NCBI GenBank assembly: GCA_014872875.1
Contig: WKFI01000004.1
Coordinates: 33,767-97,766, forward strand
DNA length: 64,000 nt
Source of the DNA: Paracoccaceae bacterium
GTDB taxonomy: Bacteria; Pseudomonadota; Alphaproteobacteria; Rhodobacterales; Rhodobacteraceae
Direction of reading: 5' to 3'
Each line of letters opens with the position of its first letter. Within the stretch, counting starts at the first letter, position 1. Shown here one piece after another: positions 17,609 through 26,057 of the stretch. The notes below the pieces were generated by a model. That model was given only the letters and a program-made list of their open reading frames with translations. It was not told where the DNA came from and ran no database searches. Position numbers and translations under genes: made by a program.

Positions 17609-19036
17609 TCATTCGCCTGACAGGCTGCCCTTACCGTGTCCGGACAGACCGCCCGAAACTTCTTCGGTAGCCTCGCCGGACAGGTCCTGCGGCAGCACCA
17701 GGTTCAGCACGATCGCGATCAGGGCTGCAGGCAGCAACCCGCTGGTCATCAGGATGCGCAGCGTGTTCGGAAGATGCTGGACCGCGCCGGGTTCAAGTTG
17801 CAACCCAAGGCCAATGGACAGGGAGATCGCAAAGACAACCATGTTGCGTCGGTTCCAGTCCACATCCGACAGCATCGAGATACCCGCCGCAACAACCATC
17901 CCGAACATGACGATCACGCCACCGCCCAATACCTCGATGGGAATGGTACGAATGATCGCGCCCACTTTGGGGATCAATCCACACAGGATCAGGAACAGGG
18001 CCCCAAAAGTAACCACATGGCGGCTCATCACGCCTGTCATCGCAATCAGACCCACATTCTGGCTGAACGACGTGTTCGGGAAGGCTCCGAACAGTCCTGC
18101 AACGGCAGATCCCACACCATCGGCATAGGTGGCCCCTTCAATCTCCCGATCCGTGGCTTCGCGCCCGGCGCCGCCCTTGGTAATGCCCGAAACATCGCCC
18201 ACGGTTTCCACCGCAGAGACAAAGGCCATGAGACAGAAACCGATGATCGCTGCAGCTGAAAACTCGAACCCATACTTGAACGGAACCGGCAGCGCAAAGG
18301 CTGCAGCACGGCCCCAGCTGTTTCCGATGGCTTCGAACGTGACCATGCCCACCAGAAGCGCATAGAGATAGCCCACGATCAGCCCCAGCAAGACGGCCGA
18401 GACAGACAGCATCCCACGGGCAAAGAACTTGAGCCCCAGCGTGACGACTATCACCACCAGCGCCGCCGACCAGTTCAGAAGAGAACCGTATTCCGGCGTT
18501 CCGATGGCCGGAACACCCCCCGCCGCATATTGAATGCCGACCTTGACCAGAGCCAGACCGATCATCGTGACCACCAGCCCGGTGACCAAGGGCGGCAGCG
18601 CAAAGCGGATCTTGCCTATGAACGTGCCCAGAATGGCATGAAACACACCGCCAATGATCACACCGCTGAACAGGGCGGCCAAACCGTCCACGCCCTTGCC
18701 TGCGACCAGCGGGATCATGATCGGCAGGAACGCAAAACTGGTCCCCTGCACCACCGGCAGCGCGGCGCCGACCGGGCCCAGTGTCACGGTCTGCAACAGT
18801 GTCGCAACACCAGCGAAAAGCATCGACATCTGGATCAGGTACAGAAGTTCAGGAAAATCCGGGGAATTCGAGCCAAAGCCGAACCCGGCGGCCCCCGCCA
18901 CGATGATCGCAGGAGTTACATTGGATACGAACATTGCCAGCACGTGCTGGATGCCTAGCGGGATCGCCTTGTGCAAGGAAGGTGTATAATTGGGATCGCG
19001 GAGTTGCTCCGGCGTCCCGATTGAAGTGTCGGCCAT
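17609..19036 (-). CDS. NCS2-family purine (xanthine/uric acid) permease
   Basis: A 475-residue polytopic membrane protein of the nucleobase:cation symporter-2 family, which imports xanthine, urate or uracil. It begins with 'IPLGIQHVLAMFVSNVTPAIIVAGAAGF', has the family motif around 'FPNTSFSQNVGLIAMTGVMSRHVV' (QNVG in helix 10) and 'GGGVIVMFGMVVAAGISML', and about 12-14 hydrophobic segments. The position next to allA and puuE supports purine or urate uptake. It is the last gene of the puuE-allA-permease run on the minus strand, 84 bp after allA, and ends at a strong terminator. Confidence 0.92.
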   Translation of the reverse strand: MADTSIGTPEQLRDPNYTPSLHKAIPLGIQHVLAMFVSNVTPAIIVAGAAGFGFGSNSPDFPELLYLIQMSMLFAGVATLLQTVTLGPVGAALPVVQGTSFAFLPIMIPLVAGKGVDGLAALFSGVIIGGVFHAILGTFIGKIRFALPPLVTGLVVTMIGLALVKVGIQYAAGGVPAIGTPEYGSLLNWSAALVVIVVTLGLKFFARGMLSVSAVLLGLIVGYLYALLVGMVTFEAIGNSWGRAAAFALPVPFKYGFEFSAAAIIGFCLMAFVSAVETVGDVSGITKGGAGREATDREIEGATYADGVGSAVAGLFGAFPNTSFSQNVGLIAMTGVMSRHVVTFGALFLILCGLIPKVGAIIRTIPIEVLGGGVIVMFGMVVAAGISMLSDVDWNRRNMVVFAISLSIGLGLQLEPGAVQHLPNTLRILMTSGLLPAALIAIVLNLVLPQDLSGEATEEVSGGLSGHGKGSLSGE

Positions 19037-19120
19037 GGGTCACTGTCTCCTTGTTGGTCCTTGTTCCATGGGGGTCTTGCCGCTTCTTTTCTGGCGGCTT
19101 CGTTGAAACGCTGTCCGGGT

Positions 19121-19609
19121 TCAGGAGCGCAGGACGGTGTATGGCTCGTCGAACCAGTGTTCCTGGAGGTTGTCTCCGGGACCGATACGATCCACGACAG
19201 CGAATAGTCCGGGGGCGCACAGCGGGGTCAGAACCCCATGCCAGGTGCCCCGGTGAAAGTTGATGGCCTGATGCGCCTGTGTTTCAAAGGCCAGTGGTGT
19301 TCCGGGCAGCCCCCCCTGATCTGGCGCGACGATGACCAGAAACGGATGCTCGGTCATCGGGATGAAAGACTGCGAGCCTTCCGGGTGTCGTTCCACCATC
19401 TCCAACTTGTAAGGCAGCTTTCGCGGTGTCGCATTGAACAGGCTGACCCCGGCCCTGCCATCGACAAAATCCAGATCCACCCGATCGTGATACCGGCCAC
19501 ATTGCCCTTGGTTGATAATCTTGTCCGGATCGCCCGAGCAATCGATCACCTGCCCAAACGGGGCAAAGGCCGGGACCGTAAGTGGCTGGATCAGTACCTG
19601 TCTGGTCAT
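19121..19609 (-). CDS. allA: Ureidoglycolate lyase
   Basis: A 162-residue cupin-like enzyme that cleaves (S)-ureidoglycolate to glyoxylate and urea. Family features: 'FAPFGQVIDCSGDP', 'INQGQCGRYHDRVDLDF', 'SLFNATPRKLPYKLEMVERHPEGSQSFIPM', 'FHRGTWHGVLTPL'. Length matches AllA. Its ATG overlaps the stop of the puuE/uraD fusion gene (19606-19609, ATGA), so they are coupled. Together with the aminohydrolase at 15 kb it completes the last steps of the ureide pathway; an allantoate amidohydrolase gene is not seen in the window. Confidence 0.94.
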   Translation of the reverse strand: MTRQVLIQPLTVPAFAPFGQVIDCSGDPDKIINQGQCGRYHDRVDLDFVDGRAGVSLFNATPRKLPYKLEMVERHPEGSQSFIPMTEHPFLVIVAPDQGGLPGTPLAFETQAHQAINFHRGTWHGVLTPLCAPGLFAVVDRIGPGDNLQEHWFDEPYTVLRS

Positions 19610-21018
19610 GAGGGCAGGACATCCCGCAGCCGGAACTCCGCGATACGCTCAACCTGTTGACAGGCTTCGGAAAATTCGACCTCCCGATCATGGTCGATCC
19701 GGCGCCTGAACGCGCTCAGGATCGAGGCCTTGTCGTGATCGCGCACGGCAATGATGAAGGGAAAGCCAAACTTATCCACGTAACGTTGGTTTAGATTGGT
19801 GAATGTATGGCGCTCTTCGTCGGTCAACGCATCCAACCCGGCGGAGGCCTGCTCGGAGGTGCTTTCCGCCGTCAGCCGCTTGGCCTGCGCCAGCTTGCCC
19901 GCCAGATCCGGATGCGCCGTCAGAACGCCCAGCCGTTCCTCAGCGCTGGCCGACCTGAACATGCGACAAAGCGCATTGTGCAAGCCGCCTGCGGTATCAT
20001 GTGCTGGCCCCAGCTCCAGTTCAAAGGCGCGCTCTGCGATCCAGGGGGAGTGTTCAAAAATCCCGCCATAGCGGGAGACGAAATCGTCGCGATCCATCTG
20101 GCTGGGACGGGCGCGCTTGACCGGTGGATGCACGGCAGCCCAATGCTCGGCGATCTGCAGACGCGTGGCAAACCAGACATCGCCATGGGATTGCACATAG
20201 TCCAGGAACCGTTTCAGCGCCATCACCCGACCGGGACGCCCCACCAAACGACAGTGCAACCCGACGGATAGCATTTTGGGCGCGCCCGCCTTTCCTTCGG
20301 TGTAAAGCGCGTCAAAGCTGTCCTTGAGATAGGCAAAGAACTGGTCGCCCGAGTTGAACCCTTGCGGCGCGGCAAAGCGCATGTCGTTGACATCCAAGGT
20401 ATAAGGCACGATCAGCTGATCGCAACCGCTTGCTTCGATCCAGTAAGGAAGGTCGTCAGCATAGGTGTCAGCCACATAGTCAAACTGCCCGGTCTCAGCT
20501 GCCAGTCTCACTGTCTGATCGGAACACCGGCCAGTGTACCACCCTCGCGGTGGCACTCCCACGACTTCGGTATGCAGACGGATCGCCTCCTGCATGTGGG
20601 CTATTTCTTCTTCGACGGGGATATCCCTGTAGTCGATCCATTTCAGCCCGTGCGACGCAATCTCCCACCCCGCTGATTTCATGGCGGCCACCTGATCCGG
20701 CGACCGCGCCAGAGCCGTTGCCACGCCATAAACCGTAATCGGCAAATCCTGCAGAAGGCGATGCAAGCGCCAGAACCCGGCGCGTGCACCGTATTCGTAC
20801 ACCGATTCCATGTTCCAGTGACGCTGTCCCGGCCAGGGCTGCGCGCCGACGATCTCGGACAGGAACGCCTCGGACGCGGCATCGCCGTGCAGCAGGCAGT
20901 TTTCGCCGCCCTCTTCGTAATTCAACACGATCTGAACGGCGATCTTTGCCCCGCCAGGCCACTGCGCACCCGGCACCGAAGCGCCGTATCCGATCATGTC
21001 ACGTTCGTATCTTTTCAT
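19606..21018 (-). CDS. PuuE-type allantoinase fused to OHCU decarboxylase
   Basis: A 470-residue bifunctional enzyme. Residues 1-300 are a NodB-fold cofactor-independent allantoinase of the PuuE type ('[33 protein letters not shown]', '[16 protein letters not shown]', '[12 protein letters not shown]', 'DVNDMRF'). Residues about 305-470 are an OHCU decarboxylase (UraD): '[17 protein letters not shown]' with the catalytic His, '[12 protein letters not shown]' and '[18 protein letters not shown]'. The decarboxylase converts the product of UraH to S-allantoin and the allantoinase opens it to allantoate. ATG 21018 is used because the PuuE N-terminus begins there. Divergent from uraH. Confidence 0.93.
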   Translation of the reverse strand: MKRYERDMIGYGASVPGAQWPGGAKIAVQIVLNYEEGGENCLLHGDAASEAFLSEIVGAQPWPGQRHWNMESVYEYGARAGFWRLHRLLQDLPITVYGVATALARSPDQVAAMKSAGWEIASHGLKWIDYRDIPVEEEIAHMQEAIRLHTEVVGVPPRGWYTGRCSDQTVRLAAETGQFDYVADTYADDLPYWIEASGCDQLIVPYTLDVNDMRFAAPQGFNSGDQFFAYLKDSFDALYTEGKAGAPKMLSVGLHCRLVGRPGRVMALKRFLDYVQSHGDVWFATRLQIAEHWAAVHPPVKRARPSQMDRDDFVSRYGGIFEHSPWIAERAFELELGPAHDTAGGLHNALCRMFRSASAEERLGVLTAHPDLAGKLAQAKRLTAESTSEQASAGLDALTDEERHTFTNLNQRYVDKFGFPFIIAVRDHDKASILSAFRRRIDHDREVEFSEACQQVERIAEFRLRDVLPS

Positions 21019-21101
21019 TACCGGTCTCCGAAACTTGATGCAGGATAATCCAGACAATCGCGCCTGTTTTTCAAAAATTCCGAAAAACACTGTCAATCTC
21101 T

Positions 21102-21118
21102 GCGAATTTGCAGTTCGC
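21102..21118. promoter_or_regulatory. Inverted repeat in puuE/uraH divergent promoter
   Basis: GCGAA-N7-TTCGC lies in the 148-bp region between the divergent puuE/uraD fusion and uraH genes. Size and position fit an operator for a shared regulator, but no matching box was found elsewhere in the window and it could be chance. Confidence 0.3.
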
Positions 21119-21166
21119 GCAAGGATAAGGCAGTTCTGGGATCACAATGACCTGCGGGAGGGCGAA

Positions 21167-21523
21167 ATGAGCGGTTTTCTGACCACACATGTTCTGGACA
21201 CGGCACGCGGATGTCCGGCAGAGGGTCTGCGGATCGAACTGTTCCGTCTGGACGGTGAAATGCGTGAAAAACTGACCGAGAAAGTAACCAACAGCGATGG
21301 ACGCACAGACGGTCCGATCCTTCCTCTCGAAGAGTTCGGTGTCGGGACCTACGAACTGCTCTTCCACGCGGGTGACTATCTCCGCCACAGTGGCCAGGCC
21401 GGGTCCTCTCCCCTATTTCTGGACCAAGTCCCGATCCGCTTCGGAATCAGTGAGGGCGATGCACACTACCACGTCCCGTTGCTGATATCGCCTTTCAGCT
21501 ATTCCACTTATCGCGGCAGCTGA
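21167..21523 (+). CDS. uraH: 5-hydroxyisourate hydrolase (transthyretin-related)
   Basis: A 118-residue enzyme that hydrolyses 5-hydroxyisourate to OHCU. The protein starts with the family motif '[24 protein letters not shown]' and ends in the diagnostic C-terminal tetrapeptide-type 'YSTYRGS'; '[19 protein letters not shown]' carries the active-site His and Tyr. ATG 21167 has a CGGGAGGG ribosome site; longer upstream frame is non-conserved. It works between PuuD and the UraD half of the divergent fusion gene. Confidence 0.96.
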   Translation: MSGFLTTHVLDTARGCPAEGLRIELFRLDGEMREKLTEKVTNSDGRTDGPILPLEEFGVGTYELLFHAGDYLRHSGQAGSSPLFLDQVPIRFGISEGDAHYHVPLLISPFSYSTYRGS

Positions 21524-21571
21524 TCATACGCGCAGCGCTCCCGCCCCTTTTTCATTCGCTTTCGCGCCCTC

Positions 21572-21590
21572 AAAGCGTTGGGCCGGGCGC
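21572..21590. repeat. Second copy of dispersed intergenic repeat
   Basis: The 19 bp at this site are identical to the reverse complement of 17541-17559. Flanking GC-rich sequence (GCGCCGCG...GTAGCGCAGG) is similarly but imperfectly shared. It lies in the 204-bp gap between the convergent uraH and LysR genes; I see no coding potential there. Confidence 0.6.
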
Positions 21591-21727
21591 CGCGACGCGG
21601 CGCGGTAGCGCAGGAAGCTTGCCTCAGCCGACATAGTCGCTTTGCCAGAGCAACTCCGGGGCGCGCGCGTTGCGTGCGACGGAGGCAGCGCCCCCAATTG
21701 AGAACGCTTGCCAGAGGTATCCATCTT

Positions 21728-22663
21728 TCAGGGCTGGGCGTTCTCTGCCGCCGTTTCAGCCGCCCGCACGGCCTTTGCCATGCGGTGGGTCATGAAATCC
21801 ATGAAAAGGCGCGACTTGGGGTCCTGATGTCGCCGATGCGTGTACAGGCAGGCCATCTGAACGGGCATCGGCGGCGTCTGCTCCGCCACCCGCAATAGAC
21901 GGCCGGACAGAAGGTGGTCTGCTATTTCAAACACAGGCTTCAAGGCGATCCCCTGCCCTGCCAGCGCCCAATCGGTCAGTACATCGCCATCATCACATTC
22001 ACACCGCCCCGAGACGGCAAATCTCCGAACGCCGTCGTCGGTCTGCAGCTGCCATTGAAACTCAGCCGCACCCGGATAGCGCAAGTTGAGACAATCATGC
22101 CCCTGTTTGACGAGATCCTCGCCCGACGCTGGATTGCCTCTGGCCGACACGTAGTCGGGCGAGGCGACCAGAACCCGCTGACACTCGGCGATCTTGCGGA
22201 TACGCAGGGTACTGTCTTCGGGCTGCCCCAGGAAAAAGGCCAGATCCAGACCTTCCGTGGTTAGATCCACGGTCCGGTCCGACAGGCGCAGCCGCAATGA
22301 TATTTCAGGATACTCCCTCAGAAACTCGGGCACTTCAGGTGCCACCAGCCTGCGTCCGACCCCCAACGGCGCCGCCACAAACAAGGAGCCGCGCGGGGTG
22401 TCGGTCAGGTTCATCACCTGGGCCTCGGCGTCATCGACAGCTTCCAGAACGGAGACCGCCCCGGAATAAAAGGCCCGCCCTTGTTCTGTTGCCGTCAAGT
22501 TCCGGGTGGTGCGCTGAAACAGACGGACGCCCAAATAATCCTCCAGCTGGGATATCCGCGCCGAAGTAACAGCCGGTGAAATCCGCAAATCTCGTCCGGC
22601 AGCAGACATGCTCCCCAGTTCATAGACGCGGACAAAGGTGCGGATATTGTCGAGATAGGACAT
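21728..22663 (-). CDS. LysR-family transcriptional regulator
   Basis: A 311-residue regulator. The N-terminal winged helix runs from 'MSYLDNIRTFVRVYELGSMSAAGRDLRISPAVTSARISQLEDYLGVRLFQRTTRNLTATEQG' (residues 1-62), followed by the periplasmic-binding-like effector domain; 'DTPRGSLFVAAPLGVGRRLVAPEVPEFL' is typical of the AaeR/DmlR-like branch. ATG 22663 matches the family start; the longer frame to 22699 would overlap the operator. It is divergent from puuD with a T-N11-A box between them, so it probably responds to urate or a ureide and activates puuD. Confidence 0.93.
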   Translation of the reverse strand: MSYLDNIRTFVRVYELGSMSAAGRDLRISPAVTSARISQLEDYLGVRLFQRTTRNLTATEQGRAFYSGAVSVLEAVDDAEAQVMNLTDTPRGSLFVAAPLGVGRRLVAPEVPEFLREYPEISLRLRLSDRTVDLTTEGLDLAFFLGQPEDSTLRIRKIAECQRVLVASPDYVSARGNPASGEDLVKQGHDCLNLRYPGAAEFQWQLQTDDGVRRFAVSGRCECDDGDVLTDWALAGQGIALKPVFEIADHLLSGRLLRVAEQTPPMPVQMACLYTHRRHQDPKSRLFMDFMTHRMAKAVRAAETAAENAQP

Positions 22664-22677
22664 TGTTCCGAAATTTT

Positions 22678-22698
22678 TGATACAGTTAGAGACTATCA
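22678..22698. promoter_or_regulatory. LysR-type box upstream of puuD
   Basis: TGATA-N11-TATCA, a perfect 5-bp-arm example of the T-N11-A LysR operator, lies 15 bp upstream of the LysR start and about 70 bp upstream of the puuD start. The layout is classic for a divergent LysR activator that represses its own gene. Confidence 0.72.
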
Positions 22699-22765
22699 TG
22701 GAATACCGAATAAAGCCGGTTTTGCCTAGGCTGTGCCAAACAGAACTTCCAAAAGTGAGGGCTCA

Positions 22766-23992
22766 ATGTTCGAATTGACCTTGGTGTGGGATTGGGTGAG
22801 TTTCGCCGTCCGCTGGCTGCACGTCATCACAGCCATCGCCTGGATCGGCTCATCCTTCTATTTCATCGCGCTGGACCTGGGTCTGCGCAAAGCGCCAGAT
22901 CTGCCGGTGGGGGCACATGGCGAAGAATGGCAGGTCCATGGAGGTGGATTCTATCACATCCGCAAATTTCTGGTCGCTCCGGAATCGATGCCGGACCATT
23001 TGACCTGGTTCAAATGGGAAAGCTACTCGACATGGCTCAGCGGCTTTGCCTTGCTGATGGTCGTCTATTGGGTGGGCGGCGAGCTTTACCTGATCGACCA
23101 GTCCAAGGCTGAACTGGCATTGTGGCAGGGCATATTGATTTCGGCGGCGACGCTGTCGATCGGCTGGTTGATCTATGACCGCTTGTGCAAGTCCGGGCTG
23201 GCCGACCATCCAACCCTGTTGATGGTCCTGTTGTTCGTACTGCTGGTAGCAATGGGTTGGGGTCTGAATCAGGTGTTCACGGGTCGCGCCATGATGCTGC
23301 ATCTGGGCGCCTTCACCGCCACGATCATGAGCGCGAACGTCTTTTTCATCATCATCCCGAACCAGAAAATCGTGGTTGCCGATCTCAAAGCGGGTCGCAC
23401 GCCAGACCCCAAATACGGCAAGATCGCCAAGTTGCGCTCGACGCACAACAACTATCTGACCTTGCCGGTCATCTTCCTCATGCTGTCGAACCATTATCCA
23501 CTGGCCTTTGCGACCCAGTACAACTGGATCATCGCGGCGCTGGTCTTCCTGATGGGGGTCACGATCCGACACTACTTCAACACCTGCCATGCCCGCGCCG
23601 GGAATCCGGTTTGGACATGGGCTGTAACGGCGCTGCTGTTCATTGGCATCATCGCGCTCTCCTCGGCACCTATGGAGTACGAAGGCGACGAGGAGGAGGC
23701 TGTCCTGTCCGGGTCAGCCCTGGTGTTGGCGCAGGCAGACGGCTTTGAAGAGGTACAGGAAGTGGTCATTGGCAATTGTTCGATGTGCCACGCGCGGGAA
23801 CCGTTCTGGGACGGCATCCGCCAGGCCCCCAAGGGCGTGCTTCTGGAAACCGAAGCAGACGTCGCCCGGCAAGGGCGGGAGATTTACCTTCAGGCCGGTG
23901 TCACCCACGCCATGCCACCTGCCAATGTGACTTACATGGAGGACGACGCTCGCGCGGTCATCCGCCGCTGGTACAGGAATGCGGGGATTTGA
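22766..23992 (+). CDS. puuD: Membrane urate hydroxylase with cytochrome c domain
   Basis: A 408-residue protein of the PuuD family, which oxidises urate to 5-hydroxyisourate in the membrane using a fused cytochrome c as electron exit. About eight hydrophobic segments cover residues 10-305 ('VRWLHVITAIAWIGSSFYFIALD' first), and the C-terminus carries one haem c motif, CSMCH at 338-342, with Met383 in 'THAMPP' as likely distal ligand. ATG 22766 has a GTGAGG site upstream. It starts the urate pathway completed by uraH and the PuuE-UraD fusion. Terminated by the hairpin at 24059. Confidence 0.95.
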   Translation: MFELTLVWDWVSFAVRWLHVITAIAWIGSSFYFIALDLGLRKAPDLPVGAHGEEWQVHGGGFYHIRKFLVAPESMPDHLTWFKWESYSTWLSGFALLMVVYWVGGELYLIDQSKAELALWQGILISAATLSIGWLIYDRLCKSGLADHPTLLMVLLFVLLVAMGWGLNQVFTGRAMMLHLGAFTATIMSANVFFIIIPNQKIVVADLKAGRTPDPKYGKIAKLRSTHNNYLTLPVIFLMLSNHYPLAFATQYNWIIAALVFLMGVTIRHYFNTCHARAGNPVWTWAVTALLFIGIIALSSAPMEYEGDEEEAVLSGSALVLAQADGFEEVQEVVIGNCSMCHAREPFWDGIRQAPKGVLLETEADVARQGREIYLQAGVTHAMPPANVTYMEDDARAVIRRWYRNAGI

Positions 23993-24058
23993 CCGTCCCG
24001 CGATCTTACTCCCTGTTTGGTACATAACACCTTGGGATGAATTGGCCCGACGGGCCAC

Positions 24059-24080
24059 GAGGGGCAACGCCCCTCTTTTT
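24059..24080 (+). terminator. Rho-independent terminator of puuD
   Basis: A 7-bp stem GAGGGGC / GCCCCTC with an AAC loop, directly followed by five T residues, 67 bp after the puuD stop. Textbook intrinsic terminator on the plus strand. Confidence 0.88.
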
Positions 24081-24245
24081 GTCTGATCGGCACAGCATTA
24101 TTGAAATCGTCGATGCGACCATTGAGTGACGATTTCACGCGATTGGTGGCTTTGGCAATTTCGCGGTCTATGCTACCCCTTGTGGTACGCGAGTCTCCTA
24201 CCACTGGATATTCGCGGAGTTGAGGGGGCAGTCGGAGCCTTGATA

Positions 24246-26057
24246 ATGCGGTTGAAACGAGTGCGCGCGCAATTTCGCGCCCTGTTGCTGGCGGGTCTGC
24301 CAGCAGCTCAATTGGTACTGGCCCAACCGGCCGAAGCCTTGGAAACCACACTAACGGCGCCGGGCGCTCCAGAGGAGCTGCAGGACACCCTGCGGGCGGC
24401 CTCTTCGGTCATGGGGGCTAGCGCGCAACAGCTGGACTCAGCACAGGAACTGCTGGCCGCTGCATTGTCGGATTACCGCACGCTCGTGCAAGTGCTTTAT
24501 GATCAAGGGTATTTCAGCCCCGATGTGCGGATCCGTCTTGATGGGCGCGAGGCAGCCAATATCGACCCACTGAACACACCCAGTACTATCAACAAAGTAG
24601 AAATAACCGTTCAGACGGGCCCGGCCTTCCGCTTTGGCACAGCCAAGGTGGCACCGTTGGCACCAGATACGGTGCTGCCCGAAGCCTTTGCCACCGGCCA
24701 GCCCGCCACGACAGGGGCAATCCGTGATGCGGCCCAAGCAGGACGCTCGGCCTGGCGGCACGAAGGTCATGCAAAGGCGAAGATCGGCGAACAACGGATC
24801 ACCGCAAACCATGCGCAATCACAGATCAACGCGGATATCGAGCTGCTGCCCGGTCCGCAGCTGACCTTCGGTCGTCTCTACACGACGGGTAAGACGCGGG
24901 TGAACCCTGAGGCACTTCAAAAAATCGCGGGCTTTCCAACCGGCGAGATCTTTGACCCCGATGACGTACAGCTTGTCGGTACGCGGCTGCGTCGCACCGG
25001 AACCTTTGCCTCGGTCAACCTGAAAGAAGCCGAGACGCCGAACCCCGATGGCTCGCTGGACTACACGGCAGAATTCACCGATCTTCCGCAGCGCCGACTG
25101 ACCTTCGGGGCCGAACTCAGCTCGAATGACGGGTTGGATGTCAGTGCGACATGGATGCATCGAAACCTGTTCGGCAATGCTGAAAAACTAAGCTTCGAGG
25201 CGCGGGCTGAGGGTATTGGTGGCGATACCGACCTTGGCGGTCGGATCGGCATTCGATTGGACCGCCCGGCAACATTGGGTCCGGATGACAATGTATATTA
25301 CCTGGCCGAAGTTGAGCGTCTGGACGAAGAACACTACACAGCGACCCGTGGCCTGATCGGGATCGGGGTGCGCCGGGTATTTTCCGAGTTCCTGATCGGC
25401 GAGGCAGCCGTATCCGCCGTTTCGACATTGGCGACGGATGTGTTCGGTAAACGCCGGTTTAAGTATTTCGTTCTGCCGGTACAGATGGAGTACGACAAAC
25501 GCGACAGCAAAATCAGCGCCACGCGAGGTGTCTTCCTCAAGGCCTCTTTGACCCCTTTTGTGGGATGGGACGACACCGAAAGCGGTGTACAGCTGAAAGC
25601 TGACGGGCGGTATTATCAGCGTCTGGACGCCAATGGACGTTTCGTGGCAGCCGGGCGGTTGCAGATCGGGTCCGTGGGCGGGCCTTCGCTGCAGGACATC
25701 GACCCAACGCTGCGGTTCTTCTCGGGTGGTGCAGGCAGCGTCCGCGGCCATCCATATGAATCGCTGGGTGTCGTGGTTCCGGGCGGCATCGCCGGCGGTA
25801 AGTCTTATGTTGCGGCCTCGGCGGAGCTAAGGGGATACGTGACCGAGAAGATGTCTTTGGTTGGTTTCTACGATTTTGGTATCGTCGGGCGGGACGCTTT
25901 TGTCAGCAGCGGGTCCAACAGCCATGCGGGTGCCGGTCTGGGTGTGCGCTATGATCTGGGTGGCTTCGGACCGTTGCGTTTGGATCTGGCCTATCCCGTC
26001 AGCGGACCGACCGATGACGGGCTTCAGTTTTATATCGGGATTGGACAGGCATTTTGA
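24246..26057 (+). CDS. tamA: TamA-like outer-membrane Omp85 protein
   Basis: A 603-residue Omp85-superfamily protein. The N-terminus is a signal peptide (MRLKRVRAQFRALLLAG..., cleavage near residue 30); POTRA-type domains occupy about residues 50-260 and a 16-strand barrel the rest, with the barrel landmark 'LRFFSGGAGSVRGHPYESLGVVVPGG' (RGxPY-like) and a terminal aromatic residue (GIGQAF). TamA forms the TAM with TamB to insert proteins or move lipids to the outer membrane. ATG 24246 is preferred over 24126 because the signal peptide starts there. It is followed by tamB with overlapping TTGA. Confidence 0.93.
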   Translation: MRLKRVRAQFRALLLAGLPAAQLVLAQPAEALETTLTAPGAPEELQDTLRAASSVMGASAQQLDSAQELLAAALSDYRTLVQVLYDQGYFSPDVRIRLDGREAANIDPLNTPSTINKVEITVQTGPAFRFGTAKVAPLAPDTVLPEAFATGQPATTGAIRDAAQAGRSAWRHEGHAKAKIGEQRITANHAQSQINADIELLPGPQLTFGRLYTTGKTRVNPEALQKIAGFPTGEIFDPDDVQLVGTRLRRTGTFASVNLKEAETPNPDGSLDYTAEFTDLPQRRLTFGAELSSNDGLDVSATWMHRNLFGNAEKLSFEARAEGIGGDTDLGGRIGIRLDRPATLGPDDNVYYLAEVERLDEEHYTATRGLIGIGVRRVFSEFLIGEAAVSAVSTLATDVFGKRRFKYFVLPVQMEYDKRDSKISATRGVFLKASLTPFVGWDDTESGVQLKADGRYYQRLDANGRFVAAGRLQIGSVGGPSLQDIDPTLRFFSGGAGSVRGHPYESLGVVVPGGIAGGKSYVAASAELRGYVTEKMSLVGFYDFGIVGRDAFVSSGSNSHAGAGLGVRYDLGGFGPLRLDLAYPVSGPTDDGLQFYIGIGQAF

